Shown here in pieces: positions 16,795-24,682 of a stretch of DNA of 64,000 nucleotides. Source of the DNA: Caulobacter endophyticus (lineage in GTDB: Bacteria > Pseudomonadota > Alphaproteobacteria > Caulobacterales > Caulobacteraceae); the NCBI RefSeq assembly GCF_003116815.1, contig NZ_QDKQ01000071.1:124001-188000 (forward strand). The letters run 5' to 3'. The position numbers and the translations under genes were made by a program. The notes under the pieces are model-generated. The model was not told the DNA's origin. It worked only from the letters and a program-made list of their open reading frames with translations, and did not search any database. Each line of letters opens with the position of its first letter. The first letter of the stretch is position 1.

Positions 16795-17471
16795 GCTTCG
16801 ATCATGCCCTTCGCCTGACCGAGGCTTTGCTGGCCCTCGCCCTGGTCCAGCAGAGCCTGGAGCACCTGCGCGCCTTCCGCCATGAACGGTTTCTGTTCGG
16901 CGTGCGCATCGTCCTGTGCCTGCTGGTTCTGGTCGGCGTCGCCTCGCCCTGGCCGCTGGTGGCCCTGGCGGGCCTGTCGCTGCTGATCCTCCAGCGCTTC
17001 CAGGGCCCCTACAACGGCGGCAGCGACCGGCTGGGCCTGCTGGCGCTGTGGTGCGTGACCCTGGCGCGGGTGCTGCCGGTCGAGCAATGGCGCGAGCTGG
17101 CCTTCGGCTATCTGGGCGTGCAGCTGATGCTGTCCTACTTCATCTCCGGCTGGGTGAAGATCGTGAACCCCGACTGGCGCAGGGGCGTGGCGCTGCGCCA
17201 GGTCTTCGCCTTCTCGGCCTATCCCGTCGCCGAGAGCCTGCGCGGCTGGGCAGGCCGGCCGCGATTGCTTGTAGCCATGTCGTGGGCGGTGATGCTGTTC
17301 GAGCTGGCCTTTCCGCTGACCATGATCTCGCAGCCGTCGCTGATCGTCGGTCTCGTCGTCGCGGCGACCTTCCATCTGGTCAACGCCTGCCTGTTCGGCC
17401 TCAACCGCTTCTTCTGGACCTGGCTGGCGGCCTATCCGGCCATCCTCTGGCTGCAACAGCGCCTGTTCTAG
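16791..17471 (+). CDS. HTTM-domain integral membrane protein
   Basis: 226 residues with about six hydrophobic segments (for example FGVRIVLCLLVLVGVASPWP, LGVQLMLSYFISGWVKIVNP, LVAMSWAVMLFELAFPLTMI, LIVGLVVAATFHLVNACLFG). The sequence YNGGSDRLGLLALWCV and LSYFISGWVKI...NPDWRRGVALRQVF are typical of the HTTM family (related to the N-terminal region of vitamin K-dependent gamma-carboxylase). The catalytic function in bacteria is not established. The start ATG 16791 overlaps the upstream stop. The stop shares a CTAG with the convergent lactonase gene. Confidence 0.8.
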   Translation: MSFDHALRLTEALLALALVQQSLEHLRAFRHERFLFGVRIVLCLLVLVGVASPWPLVALAGLSLLILQRFQGPYNGGSDRLGLLALWCVTLARVLPVEQWRELAFGYLGVQLMLSYFISGWVKIVNPDWRRGVALRQVFAFSAYPVAESLRGWAGRPRLLVAMSWAVMLFELAFPLTMISQPSLIVGLVVAATFHLVNACLFGLNRFFWTWLAAYPAILWLQQRLF

Positions 17472-18619
17472 CCCCAGGCGGGGAAGGTAAGGCAGGTCGG
17501 TCGATTGACGGCCAGCTCCTGGCCGGTGGCGGTCAGGCGGCCCGATGCGCTGTTGCGCGCAAGAACCGTCACCGTATCCGAGCCTTGGTTGGCCACCAGC
17601 AGCCAGCGGCCTGACGGATCGAGGCCGAAGCTCCATGGCGTCTTGCCGCCGGTGGGGACGCGCTGGATCTCCCGCAGTCCGCCCCCGACCTTGTCGACCT
17701 CGTAGACGATGATGACGTCCTCCACGCGGATCGAGGCGTAGACGAAGCGACCGTCGGGGCTGACCGCCACCTCGGCGCCGTTGATCGGCGGCAGCCCGCC
17801 AGCACGCAGGGTCTGCAACAGCTCCAGCTGGCCGCCCCGCAGGCGATAGACGTGGATCTCGGGCGTGATCTCGCTGAGCAGATAGAGGTATCGGCCGGTC
17901 GGATGCAGCGCCATGTGGCGGGGTCCCGTTCCAGGCGGCAGCACGGCGGAGGCTTCGCTCGCCGGACCCAGCGTCTGGGCGGCCGCATCGTAGGGGTGGA
18001 CGAATATCCGGTCCGCGCCCAGGTCGGCGACGAGGGCGTGACGTCCCGTCGGGTCGACCAGCACCGCGTGGGCGTGCGGCCCATGCTGCTGCGGCGAGGG
18101 CCCCGAGCCCGTATTGGCCTGCACCGAGACCGGCGGTTCCAGTCCGCCGTCGCCGCGGACGGGCAGGGCGGCGACATGGCCCGTGCCATAGTGCGCGACC
18201 AGCAGGCCGCCGGCTTCGCTGTCCAAAGACATGTGCGCCGGACCACCGCCGCCGGAGGCGACCGTCGAGATCACCGTCAGGGCGCCGGTCGCCGGATCGG
18301 CCTTCAGCGCATGGACCTTGCCCTGTTCGCCTTGGCCGTAGCCGGTCTCGCTCAGGGCGTAGAGCGCAGGCAAGGCGGGATGGGCGACCAGCCAGGTCGG
18401 GCGCAGCAGGGGCGCGACGACGCCGATCGCAGTCAGCTTGCCGGCGCTAAGGTCCAGTCGGGCGGCGAAGATCCCCTGGCCGTCCTTGTCGGCCTGGCCG
18501 CCGACATAGACCAGCCGCTCGCCCCGCGACGCCGCATGCGAGACCGGCGCGGCCATCAGGCCGAGCGCGCCGGCGGCGACCGTGCGGCGGGTGGGCGAAC
18601 CGTGTCTGGAATCGGTCAT
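17468..18619 (-). CDS. Exported lactonase-fold (6-phosphogluconolactonase-like) beta-propeller protein
   Basis: 383 residues. A Tat-type signal is present (SPTRRTVAAGALGLMAAPVSHA). It is followed by seven-bladed propeller repeats of the lactonase family (YVGGQADKDGQGIFAARLD, HPTGRYLYLLSEITPEIHVY, VSPDGRFVYASIRVEDVIIVY, LDPSGRWLLVANQGSDTVTV). Cytosolic members hydrolyse 6-phosphogluconolactone. An exported version more likely acts on another sugar lactone or a ring-cleavage product, but this cannot be told here. The stop codon overlaps that of the convergent HTTM gene. Confidence 0.85.
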   Translation of the reverse strand: MTDSRHGSPTRRTVAAGALGLMAAPVSHAASRGERLVYVGGQADKDGQGIFAARLDLSAGKLTAIGVVAPLLRPTWLVAHPALPALYALSETGYGQGEQGKVHALKADPATGALTVISTVASGGGGPAHMSLDSEAGGLLVAHYGTGHVAALPVRGDGGLEPPVSVQANTGSGPSPQQHGPHAHAVLVDPTGRHALVADLGADRIFVHPYDAAAQTLGPASEASAVLPPGTGPRHMALHPTGRYLYLLSEITPEIHVYRLRGGQLELLQTLRAGGLPPINGAEVAVSPDGRFVYASIRVEDVIIVYEVDKVGGGLREIQRVPTGGKTPWSFGLDPSGRWLLVANQGSDTVTVLARNSASGRLTATGQELAVNRPTCLTFPAWG

Positions 18620-18710
18620 CGGCGTCTCCTCGCACCGTGCTTGTCAGGCTTTCGGCGCCTCGTCGATAAGACCACTCGGGTTTCTGCTTCGAAGAAAATC
18701 GCGCCGGGTT

Positions 18711-18723
18711 TGACGGAAATCGG
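18711..18723 (+). promoter_or_regulatory. ECF-type promoter-like motif near the sigma-factor start
   Basis: TGACGGAAATCGG is repeated with one change (TGACGGAAACCGG) at 20344-20356 upstream of the TonB receptor gene. GGAAA is a typical -35 core for ECF sigma factors. This copy lies only about 10 bases before the ATG at 18730, so if it is a promoter the true start is likely the in-frame GTG at 18781. Confidence 0.4.
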
Positions 18724-18729
18724 CGGGCC

Positions 18730-19362
18730 GTGCATCGCTCCCTCCAGAACAACTCGACCAGAGTGATTGGGGCGGAAACGGTGTCGGAGGGGCGTGCGCG
18801 CGTCGTGGCTTGGATCGGGCGGGAAATCCTGCCCCACGAAGCCGACCTGCGCGCCTGGCTGCGGCGGGCCTTCGCCACGGCCGGCGACGTCGACGACATC
18901 GTGCAGGAGACCTACTGCCGCCTGGCGGGGCTGGCCCATGTCGACCACATCGGCGAGCCTCGGGCCTATCTGTTCCAGGCCGCCCGCAGCGTGGCGCTGG
19001 AGCAACTGCGGCGAGCGCGGGTGGTGCGGATCGACACGGTGACGGAAATCGACGCGCTGAACGTCGAACTGGACGAGCCTTCGCCCGAGCGCATCGCCGG
19101 CGGCCGGCGCGAGCTGGAGCGGGTGCGGCGGCTGATCGCCGCCTTGCCCGACCGCTGCCGCCGGATCTTCGAGATGCGCAAGATCGAGGGATTGCCGCAA
19201 CGCGAGATCGCCCGCCGCATGGGCGTGACCGAGAACGTGGTCGAGAACGAATCCGTGAGGGGGCTGCGCGCCATCCTCGCCGCCCTCGCCGAGGGTGAAA
19301 CCGAACAACCCACGGCCGTCAGGAGGCCGAGTGCGCATGACCGAACGCGAAAGCGCCGCTGA
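18730..19362 (+). CDS. FecI-like ECF sigma factor
   Basis: 210 residues from the ATG at 18730 (194 from the alternative GTG at 18781). Sigma region 2 is seen in DLRAWLRRAFATAGDVDDIVQETYCRLAGL and PRAYLFQAARSVALEQLRR. Region 4 is in LERVRRLIAALPDRCRRIFEMRKIEGLPQREIARRMGVTENVVEN (given as position markers, about residues 128-180). It directs RNA polymerase to the promoter of the linked receptor, in systems of this class after signal transfer from the outer membrane. The last 26 bases overlap the fecR-type gene, so the two are coupled. A near-identical 13-base motif lies upstream of this gene and of the TonB receptor gene. Confidence 0.9.
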   Translation: MHRSLQNNSTRVIGAETVSEGRARVVAWIGREILPHEADLRAWLRRAFATAGDVDDIVQETYCRLAGLAHVDHIGEPRAYLFQAARSVALEQLRRARVVRIDTVTEIDALNVELDEPSPERIAGGRRELERVRRLIAALPDRCRRIFEMRKIEGLPQREIARRMGVTENVVENESVRGLRAILAALAEGETEQPTAVRRPSAHDRTRKRR

Positions 19363-20293
19363 CATCGAGGCGGCCGCCGCCCGATGGGTGGTGCGCGCCG
19401 ATCGCGGAGACCTGGATCCGGCCGAGCTGGAGGCCTGGCTGGCTGCCGATACGCGTCGGCAGGGCGCCTTCGTACGCGCCCAGGCCGCCTGGGGTCTGCT
19501 GGATCGTGGACGGGTGCTGGGCGCACAGGAGCCCAAGGACGCGCCGCGTCGCCGCATTGGGCGCCGGGGCCTGCTGGCCGGATTGGGCGCGGCGGCGGCG
19601 GCGTGCGTCGCCGTGGTCGTGTCGCCGCGCCTGCTGTCGGCGCGCTACGGCACTACGGTAGGCGAGATCCGCCGCGTGCCGCTGGCCGATGGTTCGCTCG
19701 CCGCCATCAACACCGACACGGCGCTGGAAGTGGCGATGAAGCCGCGCAAGCGCGAGGTGCGCCTCGATCGGGGCGAGGCCTGGTTCCAGGTCGCCAAGGA
19801 CGTCGAGCGTCCGTTCGTGGTCGAGAGCGGTCCGGTGCGGGTGAGGGCGGTCGGCACCGCCTTCTCCGTGCGCCGCCGCGACGGCGGCTGCGAGGTGCTG
19901 GTAACCGAAGGCGTAGTCGAGGTCTGGTCGGAAGGCGCTGGCGAGGTCCCGCGACGCGTGACGGCCGGCGAACGTGTCTTCGCCTCCGACAGCGCTGGCG
20001 CGGCCCAGCCGGTGCCGGCGTCGCTGGAGATCAACCGCGAGCTGGCTTGGCGGGAGGGCCAGATCGTGCTCGATGGCGAGGCTTTCGGAGCGGCGGCGCA
20101 GGAGTTCAACCGCTACAACGCCCGCAAGATCGTCATCGCCGACCCGGCCCTGGCCGAGCAGAAGCTGGTCGGCTGGTTCCGCACCAACGAGCCCGAAAGC
20201 TTCGCCCGCGCCGCCGCCGCCAGCTTCGGCGCCCGCGTCACCGTGCGCGGCGACGCCATCCTCGTGCAGTCCGTCGCGCCTTTGGCGGAATAG
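19337..20293 (+). CDS. FecR-family anti-sigma/sigma-regulator membrane protein
   Basis: 318 residues. The N-terminal cytoplasmic anti-sigma part shows AAARWVVRADRGDLDPAELEAWLAADTRRQGAFVRAQAAW in pieces over about residues 10-50. One membrane span follows (about 80-98, GLLAGLGAAAAACVAVVV), then the periplasmic FecR domain (VGEIRRVPLADGSLAAINTDTALEV, RLDRGEAWFQVAKDVERPFVV, AVGTAFSVRR) and a C-terminal STN-like region (FNRYNARKIVIADPALAEQK). It passes the signal from the plugged receptor to the sigma factor. The ATG at 19337 has an AGGAGG site; the frame is open from 19295. Confidence 0.92.
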   Translation: MTERESAADIEAAAARWVVRADRGDLDPAELEAWLAADTRRQGAFVRAQAAWGLLDRGRVLGAQEPKDAPRRRIGRRGLLAGLGAAAAACVAVVVSPRLLSARYGTTVGEIRRVPLADGSLAAINTDTALEVAMKPRKREVRLDRGEAWFQVAKDVERPFVVESGPVRVRAVGTAFSVRRRDGGCEVLVTEGVVEVWSEGAGEVPRRVTAGERVFASDSAGAAQPVPASLEINRELAWREGQIVLDGEAFGAAAQEFNRYNARKIVIADPALAEQKLVGWFRTNEPESFARAAAASFGARVTVRGDAILVQSVAPLAE

Positions 20294-20343
20294 GGATTTC
20301 GCCGCTCACGGAGGACGGCCTCCGAAAAAAATTCGCAGCGTTC

Positions 20344-20369
20344 TGACGGAAACCGGTTTCCGGCCCGTC
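20344..20369 (+). promoter_or_regulatory. Candidate ECF promoter and palindrome before the TonB receptor gene
   Basis: TGACGGAAACCGG (20344-20356) matches the motif at 18711-18723 at 12 of 13 bases. CCGTC follows at about 20365-20369, at a spacing somewhat short for a -10 element of ECF type. A perfect 14-base palindrome GGAAACCGGTTTCC (20348-20361) overlaps the motif and could be a repressor site. The receptor ATG is at 20429. Confidence 0.4.
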
Positions 20370-20428
20370 GCTCAAGACAGGCGCTCCCAGAAGCGCCGTG
20401 CGAAACAAACAAATAGGGAGGGCGCGGA

Positions 20429-23400
20429 ATGGGTTATCCGCGAGACGTCTACGGAAAATCGGCCCTGATGCTGGCGGCGGGCGCCGCCGCGGTGCTGGCC
20501 AGCAGCCAGGCTCAGGCCCAGACGCGCAAGTTCGACGTGCCGGCCCAGGCCGCGGCCACCGGCATTCCCCAGTTCGGCAAGCAGGCCGACCTCCAGATCC
20601 TGGCCCCGCAAGCGGCCGTCCAGGGCAAGCGGGTCAACGGCGTTCACGGGACCTACACCGTCGCCGAGGGCCTGTCGCGTCTGCTCGATGGCGCGAACCT
20701 GACCGTGGTTTCCAACGACGGCCGCACCGCGGTGCTGGGTCAGAAAGGCTCGGTGCAGCTGGCCTCGACCGCGCCCATCGCCATTCCGCAGCAGTCAGAG
20801 CCCGTCGGCGACACCATTGAGGAGCCGGCCGCCGTCGAGGAGGTGGTCGTCACCGGCTTCCGCGCCAGCCTGGGCAGCGCCCTGAACATCAAGAAACGGA
20901 CCAGCGGCGTCGTCGACGTCATCAAGGCCGAGGACATCGCCGACTTTCCCGACGCCAACCTCGCCGAGTCCATCCAGCGCGTGCCGGGCGTGTCGATCGC
21001 CCGTGACGCCGGCGAGGGACGCCAGATCACCGTCCGGGGGCTGGGTCCCCAGTTCACCCGCGTGCGCATCAACGGCGTCGAGGGGCAGAGCACGGCCAGC
21101 GGCACCGACAGCTCGGGCGGCGCCAACCGCAACCGCGCATTCGACTTCAACGTCTTCGCCTCGGAGCTCTTCAACAGCATCACCGTGCGCAAGACCGCCT
21201 CGGCCTCGACCGAAGAGGGTTCGCTGGGCGCCACGGTCGACCTGCAGACGGGACGGCCCTTCGACTACAAGGGCGCGACCCTCGTGGTCTCGGCCCAGCA
21301 GGGCTACAACGACCTGTCGGAAAGCTGGGACCCGCGCTTTGCCCTGCTGGCTTCCAACACCTGGGCCGACGGCAAGCTCGGCGCCCTGGTCTCGGTGGCC
21401 TACACCGAGCGCAACCTGCTGGAAGAGGGGCACGGCTCGGGCGGCTGGCTGAACGGCACGGAGGTCGGCGGCTTCAGCCCGGCCTCGACCTTCAGCCAAG
21501 CCAGCTCGGCCAGCGTCTTCACCCCGCGCTTCCCCCGCTACGGCCGCCTGACCCACGACCAGAAGCGCCTGGGGATCACCAGTTCGCTACAGTTCCGGCC
21601 CGACGAGAAGACCTTGGTCACGGCCGACTTCCTCTATTCGGACTTCAAGGCCACCCGCACCGAGAACTGGCTGGAAGCTCTCTCGTTCGCCCGCAACGCC
21701 GCCCAGGGCGGCCGCCCCGAGATCATCGTCCGCGACGGCGTGGTGAACTCGAAGGGCGACATGGTCTATGGCCTGTTCGACGACGTCGACGTCGAGAGCG
21801 AGACGCGTTTCGACAAGCTCCGGACCAAGTACACGCAGGCCACCTTCACGGCCGAGCACCGCTTCACCGACCGTTTCAAGGTGACGGGCCTGGTCGGCTT
21901 CTCGAAGTCCGACTTCGACAACCCGATCCAGACGACGGTGATCCTCAACCGCGAGAACGCCGACGGCTTCTCCTATGACTACCGCAACAACGCCAAGCTG
22001 CCGGCGATGAACTTCGGCTTCGATGTCACCGACCCGCTGGCCTACAATTTCGGCGCGGCGCGTTCGGAAATCCGCTTGCGGCCGCAGGGCGTGACCAACA
22101 CCATCCAGACCGCCCAGCTCGACGGCGACTATGAGCTCAACGACACCTTCCGCCTGAAGGCGGGCGTGAACCTGAAGAAGTACGAGTTCGACTCCTGGGC
22201 CCTGGCGCGTGTCAACGAGTCCGTCGTGCCGACCCTGCCGGCCGGCGTCACCCTGGCCAGCCTGACCAACCTGGTCAGCGGCTTTGGCAAGAACCTCGGC
22301 GGTTCGGGCTATCCCACCAGCTGGGCCGCGCCGGACCTGAACGCCTTCGCCAAGCTGTTCGACATCTACAGCGGCACGGGCCTGTTCGAGCTGTCGGGCG
22401 CCAGCAACTCGGCCGCGCGCGGCAACATCCGCAGCGTCGAGGAGAAGGACACCGCAGCCTACGTGCAGCTGGACTTCAACTCCGACCGCTTCGCCTGGCC
22501 GATCCGCGGCGACGTCGGCGTGCGCTACGTCAAGACCGAGCAGAGCTCGACCGGCTACCAGCTGGTCTCCGGCGCGGCCCAGCAGGCCACGGTCGATCGC
22601 GACTACGAGGACGTGCTGCCGGCCCTGAACCTCACCGCCGAGGTCACGCCCGACTTCCTGCTGCGCTTCGGCGCGGCCAAGGTCATGACCCGTCCGAACC
22701 TGGGCAGCCTGACGCCCGGCGGCAGCCTCAGCGTCGTGGGCGTGTTCAGCGTCAGTTCGGGCAATCCCTATCTCGACCCGATCCGGGCCACGACCTACGA
22801 CCTGTCGGCCGAGTGGTACTTCGCCAAGGACGCCCTGCTGTCGGTCGGCCTGTTCTACAAGGACATCGACAGCTACATCCAGACGCAGCGGGTCTCGCAG
22901 ACCTTCGCCGCCTCGGGCCTGCCGACCAGCCTGCTCGACGGCCTGGCCGGCGTGTCGGCCAGCGACACCTTCCTGTTCAGCAAGCCGGTCAATACCGAGG
23001 GCGGCCCGCTGAAAGGCATCGAGATCAGCTACCAGCAGCCGTTCAGCTTCCTGCCGGGCCCGCTGCGCCACACGGGAGCGATCTTCAACGTCACGATCGT
23101 CGACTCCAAGATCGACTACATCTCGTCACGCTCGGCCACGGGCTTCGTGCAGAACGACCTGGTGGGCCTGTCGAAGAACGCCTTCAACGCCACCCTCTAC
23201 TACGAGGACAGCAAGTTCAGTGCCCGCGTCTCGGGCGCCTATCGCGACAAGTACCTGACCGCCGTGCCCAGCGGTACCTCGACCAACGACATCGACGGGG
23301 TGCGCGACACCTTCACCGTCGACGCCTCGGCTTCGTACCAGATCAACAAGCGCCTGAAGATCACCTTCGAGGGGCTGAATCTGACCGACGCGTTCAACGA

Positions 23401-23488
23401 GCAGTACACCGACAGCGTGCGCGACAGCATCTACGTCTATTCGCACACCGGCCGGCAGTACAATTTCGGCCTTAGGTACTCGTTCTAG
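20429..23488 (+). CDS. TonB-dependent outer-membrane receptor with N-terminal signalling (STN) domain
   Basis: 1019 residues. Signal peptide about 1-30 (ends SSQAQAQ). STN domain about 32-110 (FDVPAQAAATGIPQFGKQAD, GTYTVAEGLSRLLDGANLTV), the part that contacts FecR. The TonB box region is near EEVVVTGFRASLGSAL, the plug about 150-280 (LAESIQRVPGVSIARDAGEG, RQITVRGLGPQFTRVRINGV), then a 22-strand barrel ending RQYNFGLRYSF. The STN domain and the upstream sigma/FecR genes mean the receptor reports its own substrate. The next gene encodes a pectin methylesterase, so the substrate is inferred to be a pectic oligosaccharide. An iron chelate is the alternative, though the plug resembles caulobacterial carbohydrate receptors. 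Confidence 0.95.
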   Translation: MGYPRDVYGKSALMLAAGAAAVLASSQAQAQTRKFDVPAQAAATGIPQFGKQADLQILAPQAAVQGKRVNGVHGTYTVAEGLSRLLDGANLTVVSNDGRTAVLGQKGSVQLASTAPIAIPQQSEPVGDTIEEPAAVEEVVVTGFRASLGSALNIKKRTSGVVDVIKAEDIADFPDANLAESIQRVPGVSIARDAGEGRQITVRGLGPQFTRVRINGVEGQSTASGTDSSGGANRNRAFDFNVFASELFNSITVRKTASASTEEGSLGATVDLQTGRPFDYKGATLVVSAQQGYNDLSESWDPRFALLASNTWADGKLGALVSVAYTERNLLEEGHGSGGWLNGTEVGGFSPASTFSQASSASVFTPRFPRYGRLTHDQKRLGITSSLQFRPDEKTLVTADFLYSDFKATRTENWLEALSFARNAAQGGRPEIIVRDGVVNSKGDMVYGLFDDVDVESETRFDKLRTKYTQATFTAEHRFTDRFKVTGLVGFSKSDFDNPIQTTVILNRENADGFSYDYRNNAKLPAMNFGFDVTDPLAYNFGAARSEIRLRPQGVTNTIQTAQLDGDYELNDTFRLKAGVNLKKYEFDSWALARVNESVVPTLPAGVTLASLTNLVSGFGKNLGGSGYPTSWAAPDLNAFAKLFDIYSGTGLFELSGASNSAARGNIRSVEEKDTAAYVQLDFNSDRFAWPIRGDVGVRYVKTEQSSTGYQLVSGAAQQATVDRDYEDVLPALNLTAEVTPDFLLRFGAAKVMTRPNLGSLTPGGSLSVVGVFSVSSGNPYLDPIRATTYDLSAEWYFAKDALLSVGLFYKDIDSYIQTQRVSQTFAASGLPTSLLDGLAGVSASDTFLFSKPVNTEGGPLKGIEISYQQPFSFLPGPLRHTGAIFNVTIVDSKIDYISSRSATGFVQNDLVGLSKNAFNATLYYEDSKFSARVSGAYRDKYLTAVPSGTSTNDIDGVRDTFTVDASASYQINKRLKITFEGLNLTDAFNEQYTDSVRDSIYVYSHTGRQYNFGLRYSF

Positions 23489-23523
23489 GCCGCACCGAAC
23501 CTTCCTCCTCCCAGGGGAATGTT

Positions 23524-23567
23524 GGGCGTCGGCCGTCCCTCCCGGCCGGCGCCCGCTCTTTTTCTTT
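23524..23567 (+). terminator. Strong intrinsic-terminator-like hairpin between receptor and pectinesterase genes
   Basis: GGGCG-T-CGGCCG (23524-23535) pairs with CGGCCG-G-CGCCC (23543-23554) around a 7-base loop, followed by GCTCTTTTTCTTT. It sits 23 bases before the pectinesterase ATG, so it may end or attenuate the receptor message and lower expression of the enzyme. Confidence 0.75.
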
Positions 23568-23577
23568 CGAGGCTTCG

Positions 23578-24678
23578 ATGACGATGGTTTCGCGACGGGC
23601 CGTGGCGGCCGGACTTCTGCTGCTTCCTGGCGTCGCCTCCGCCGCACCACGCTATGACGCCGTGCTTAAGCGCCCGGACGATCCGCGCCGGTTCTCGGCG
23701 CCGACCTACGACAAGCTGTCGGCGGCCGTTGCCGCGGCGCCGGCGAACGGGACGCAGCCCTTCCGCATCCTGGTGACCAAGGGCGCGTTCGACGAGCAGG
23801 TGGTCATCGACAAGCCGTTCATCCACCTCGTGGGCGAGAGCCGCACGGGCTCGATCATCACCCATCTGGCCGCCTCGGGCCTGACCGCGCCCGACGGCAA
23901 GCGCTGGGGCACCTTCCGCACGCCGACCGTGTTCGTCCGCGCGCCGGACTTCGCGGTTCGCAATCTCACGATCCGCAACGCCTTCGACGGTCTGGGGGAA
24001 ATGACCAAGCCCGGCGGCCTGCATTCGCACGACGGCGGCGGTCCGCAGGCCGTCGCCCTGATGCTCGACAAGGGCAGCGACCGCGCGCGGTTCGCCCAGG
24101 TCGATATCCTCAGCTACCAGGACACCCTGTTTCCCGACGCTGGCCGCAGCCTGTTCGAGCGCTGCCTGATCACCGGCAGCTACGACTTCATTTTCGGGGC
24201 GGGCAGGGCGTTCTTCAGGGACTGCGAGATCCGCTCGCTGCCGCGACCGGTCGACCCGGTCGACGGCTATGTCGTCGCGCCCAGCACGCCGATCGACCAG
24301 CCGTTCGGCTTCGTCTTCAAGGATTGCCGCCTGACCAAGGCTGTGGGCACGGCGCGACACTCGGTCTATCTGGGCCGGCCCTGGCGCCCGTCCAGCCAGT
24401 TCCCGGATGGTCGCTATGGCGACCCCAGGTTCGTCGGAGCAAGCGCTTTCATCGACTGCTGGATGGACGACCACGTCGCCCCGGAGGGCTGGACGCAGAT
24501 GTGGTACACTGACAAGGACGGCAATCCGCGCACCATGCTGCAGCCGGAGGACGCCCGCTTCTCGCAATACGGCTCCAAAGGCCCCGGCGCGGCCGCCTTC
24601 CGGCGCGGCCGCACGCTGAGCGCGACCGAGGCCAGGGCGATGGACGTCCGCGCGGTGCTAGCCGGCTGGTCCGTCTGA
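23578..24678 (+). CDS. Exported pectin methylesterase (carbohydrate esterase family 8)
   Basis: 366 residues, with signal peptide about 1-22 (AAGLLLLPGVASA). Removes methyl esters from homogalacturonan, opening it to lyases and uptake. Right-handed beta-helix family signatures are all present: GGGPQAVAL (Gln of the active site), SYQDTLFPDAG (general-acid Asp), GSYDFIFGAGRAFFRDC (nucleophile Asp), and YLGRPWRP (substrate Arg and Trp). Likely periplasmic or secreted. It follows the TonB receptor on the same strand after a terminator-like hairpin, forming with the sigma/FecR pair a pectin-use locus. It is convergent with the ScfR-type gene. Confidence 0.93.
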   Translation: MTMVSRRAVAAGLLLLPGVASAAPRYDAVLKRPDDPRRFSAPTYDKLSAAVAAAPANGTQPFRILVTKGAFDEQVVIDKPFIHLVGESRTGSIITHLAASGLTAPDGKRWGTFRTPTVFVRAPDFAVRNLTIRNAFDGLGEMTKPGGLHSHDGGGPQAVALMLDKGSDRARFAQVDILSYQDTLFPDAGRSLFERCLITGSYDFIFGAGRAFFRDCEIRSLPRPVDPVDGYVVAPSTPIDQPFGFVFKDCRLTKAVGTARHSVYLGRPWRPSSQFPDGRYGDPRFVGASAFIDCWMDDHVAPEGWTQMWYTDKDGNPRTMLQPEDARFSQYGSKGPGAAAFRRGRTLSATEARAMDVRAVLAGWSV

Positions 24679-24682
24679 GGCT

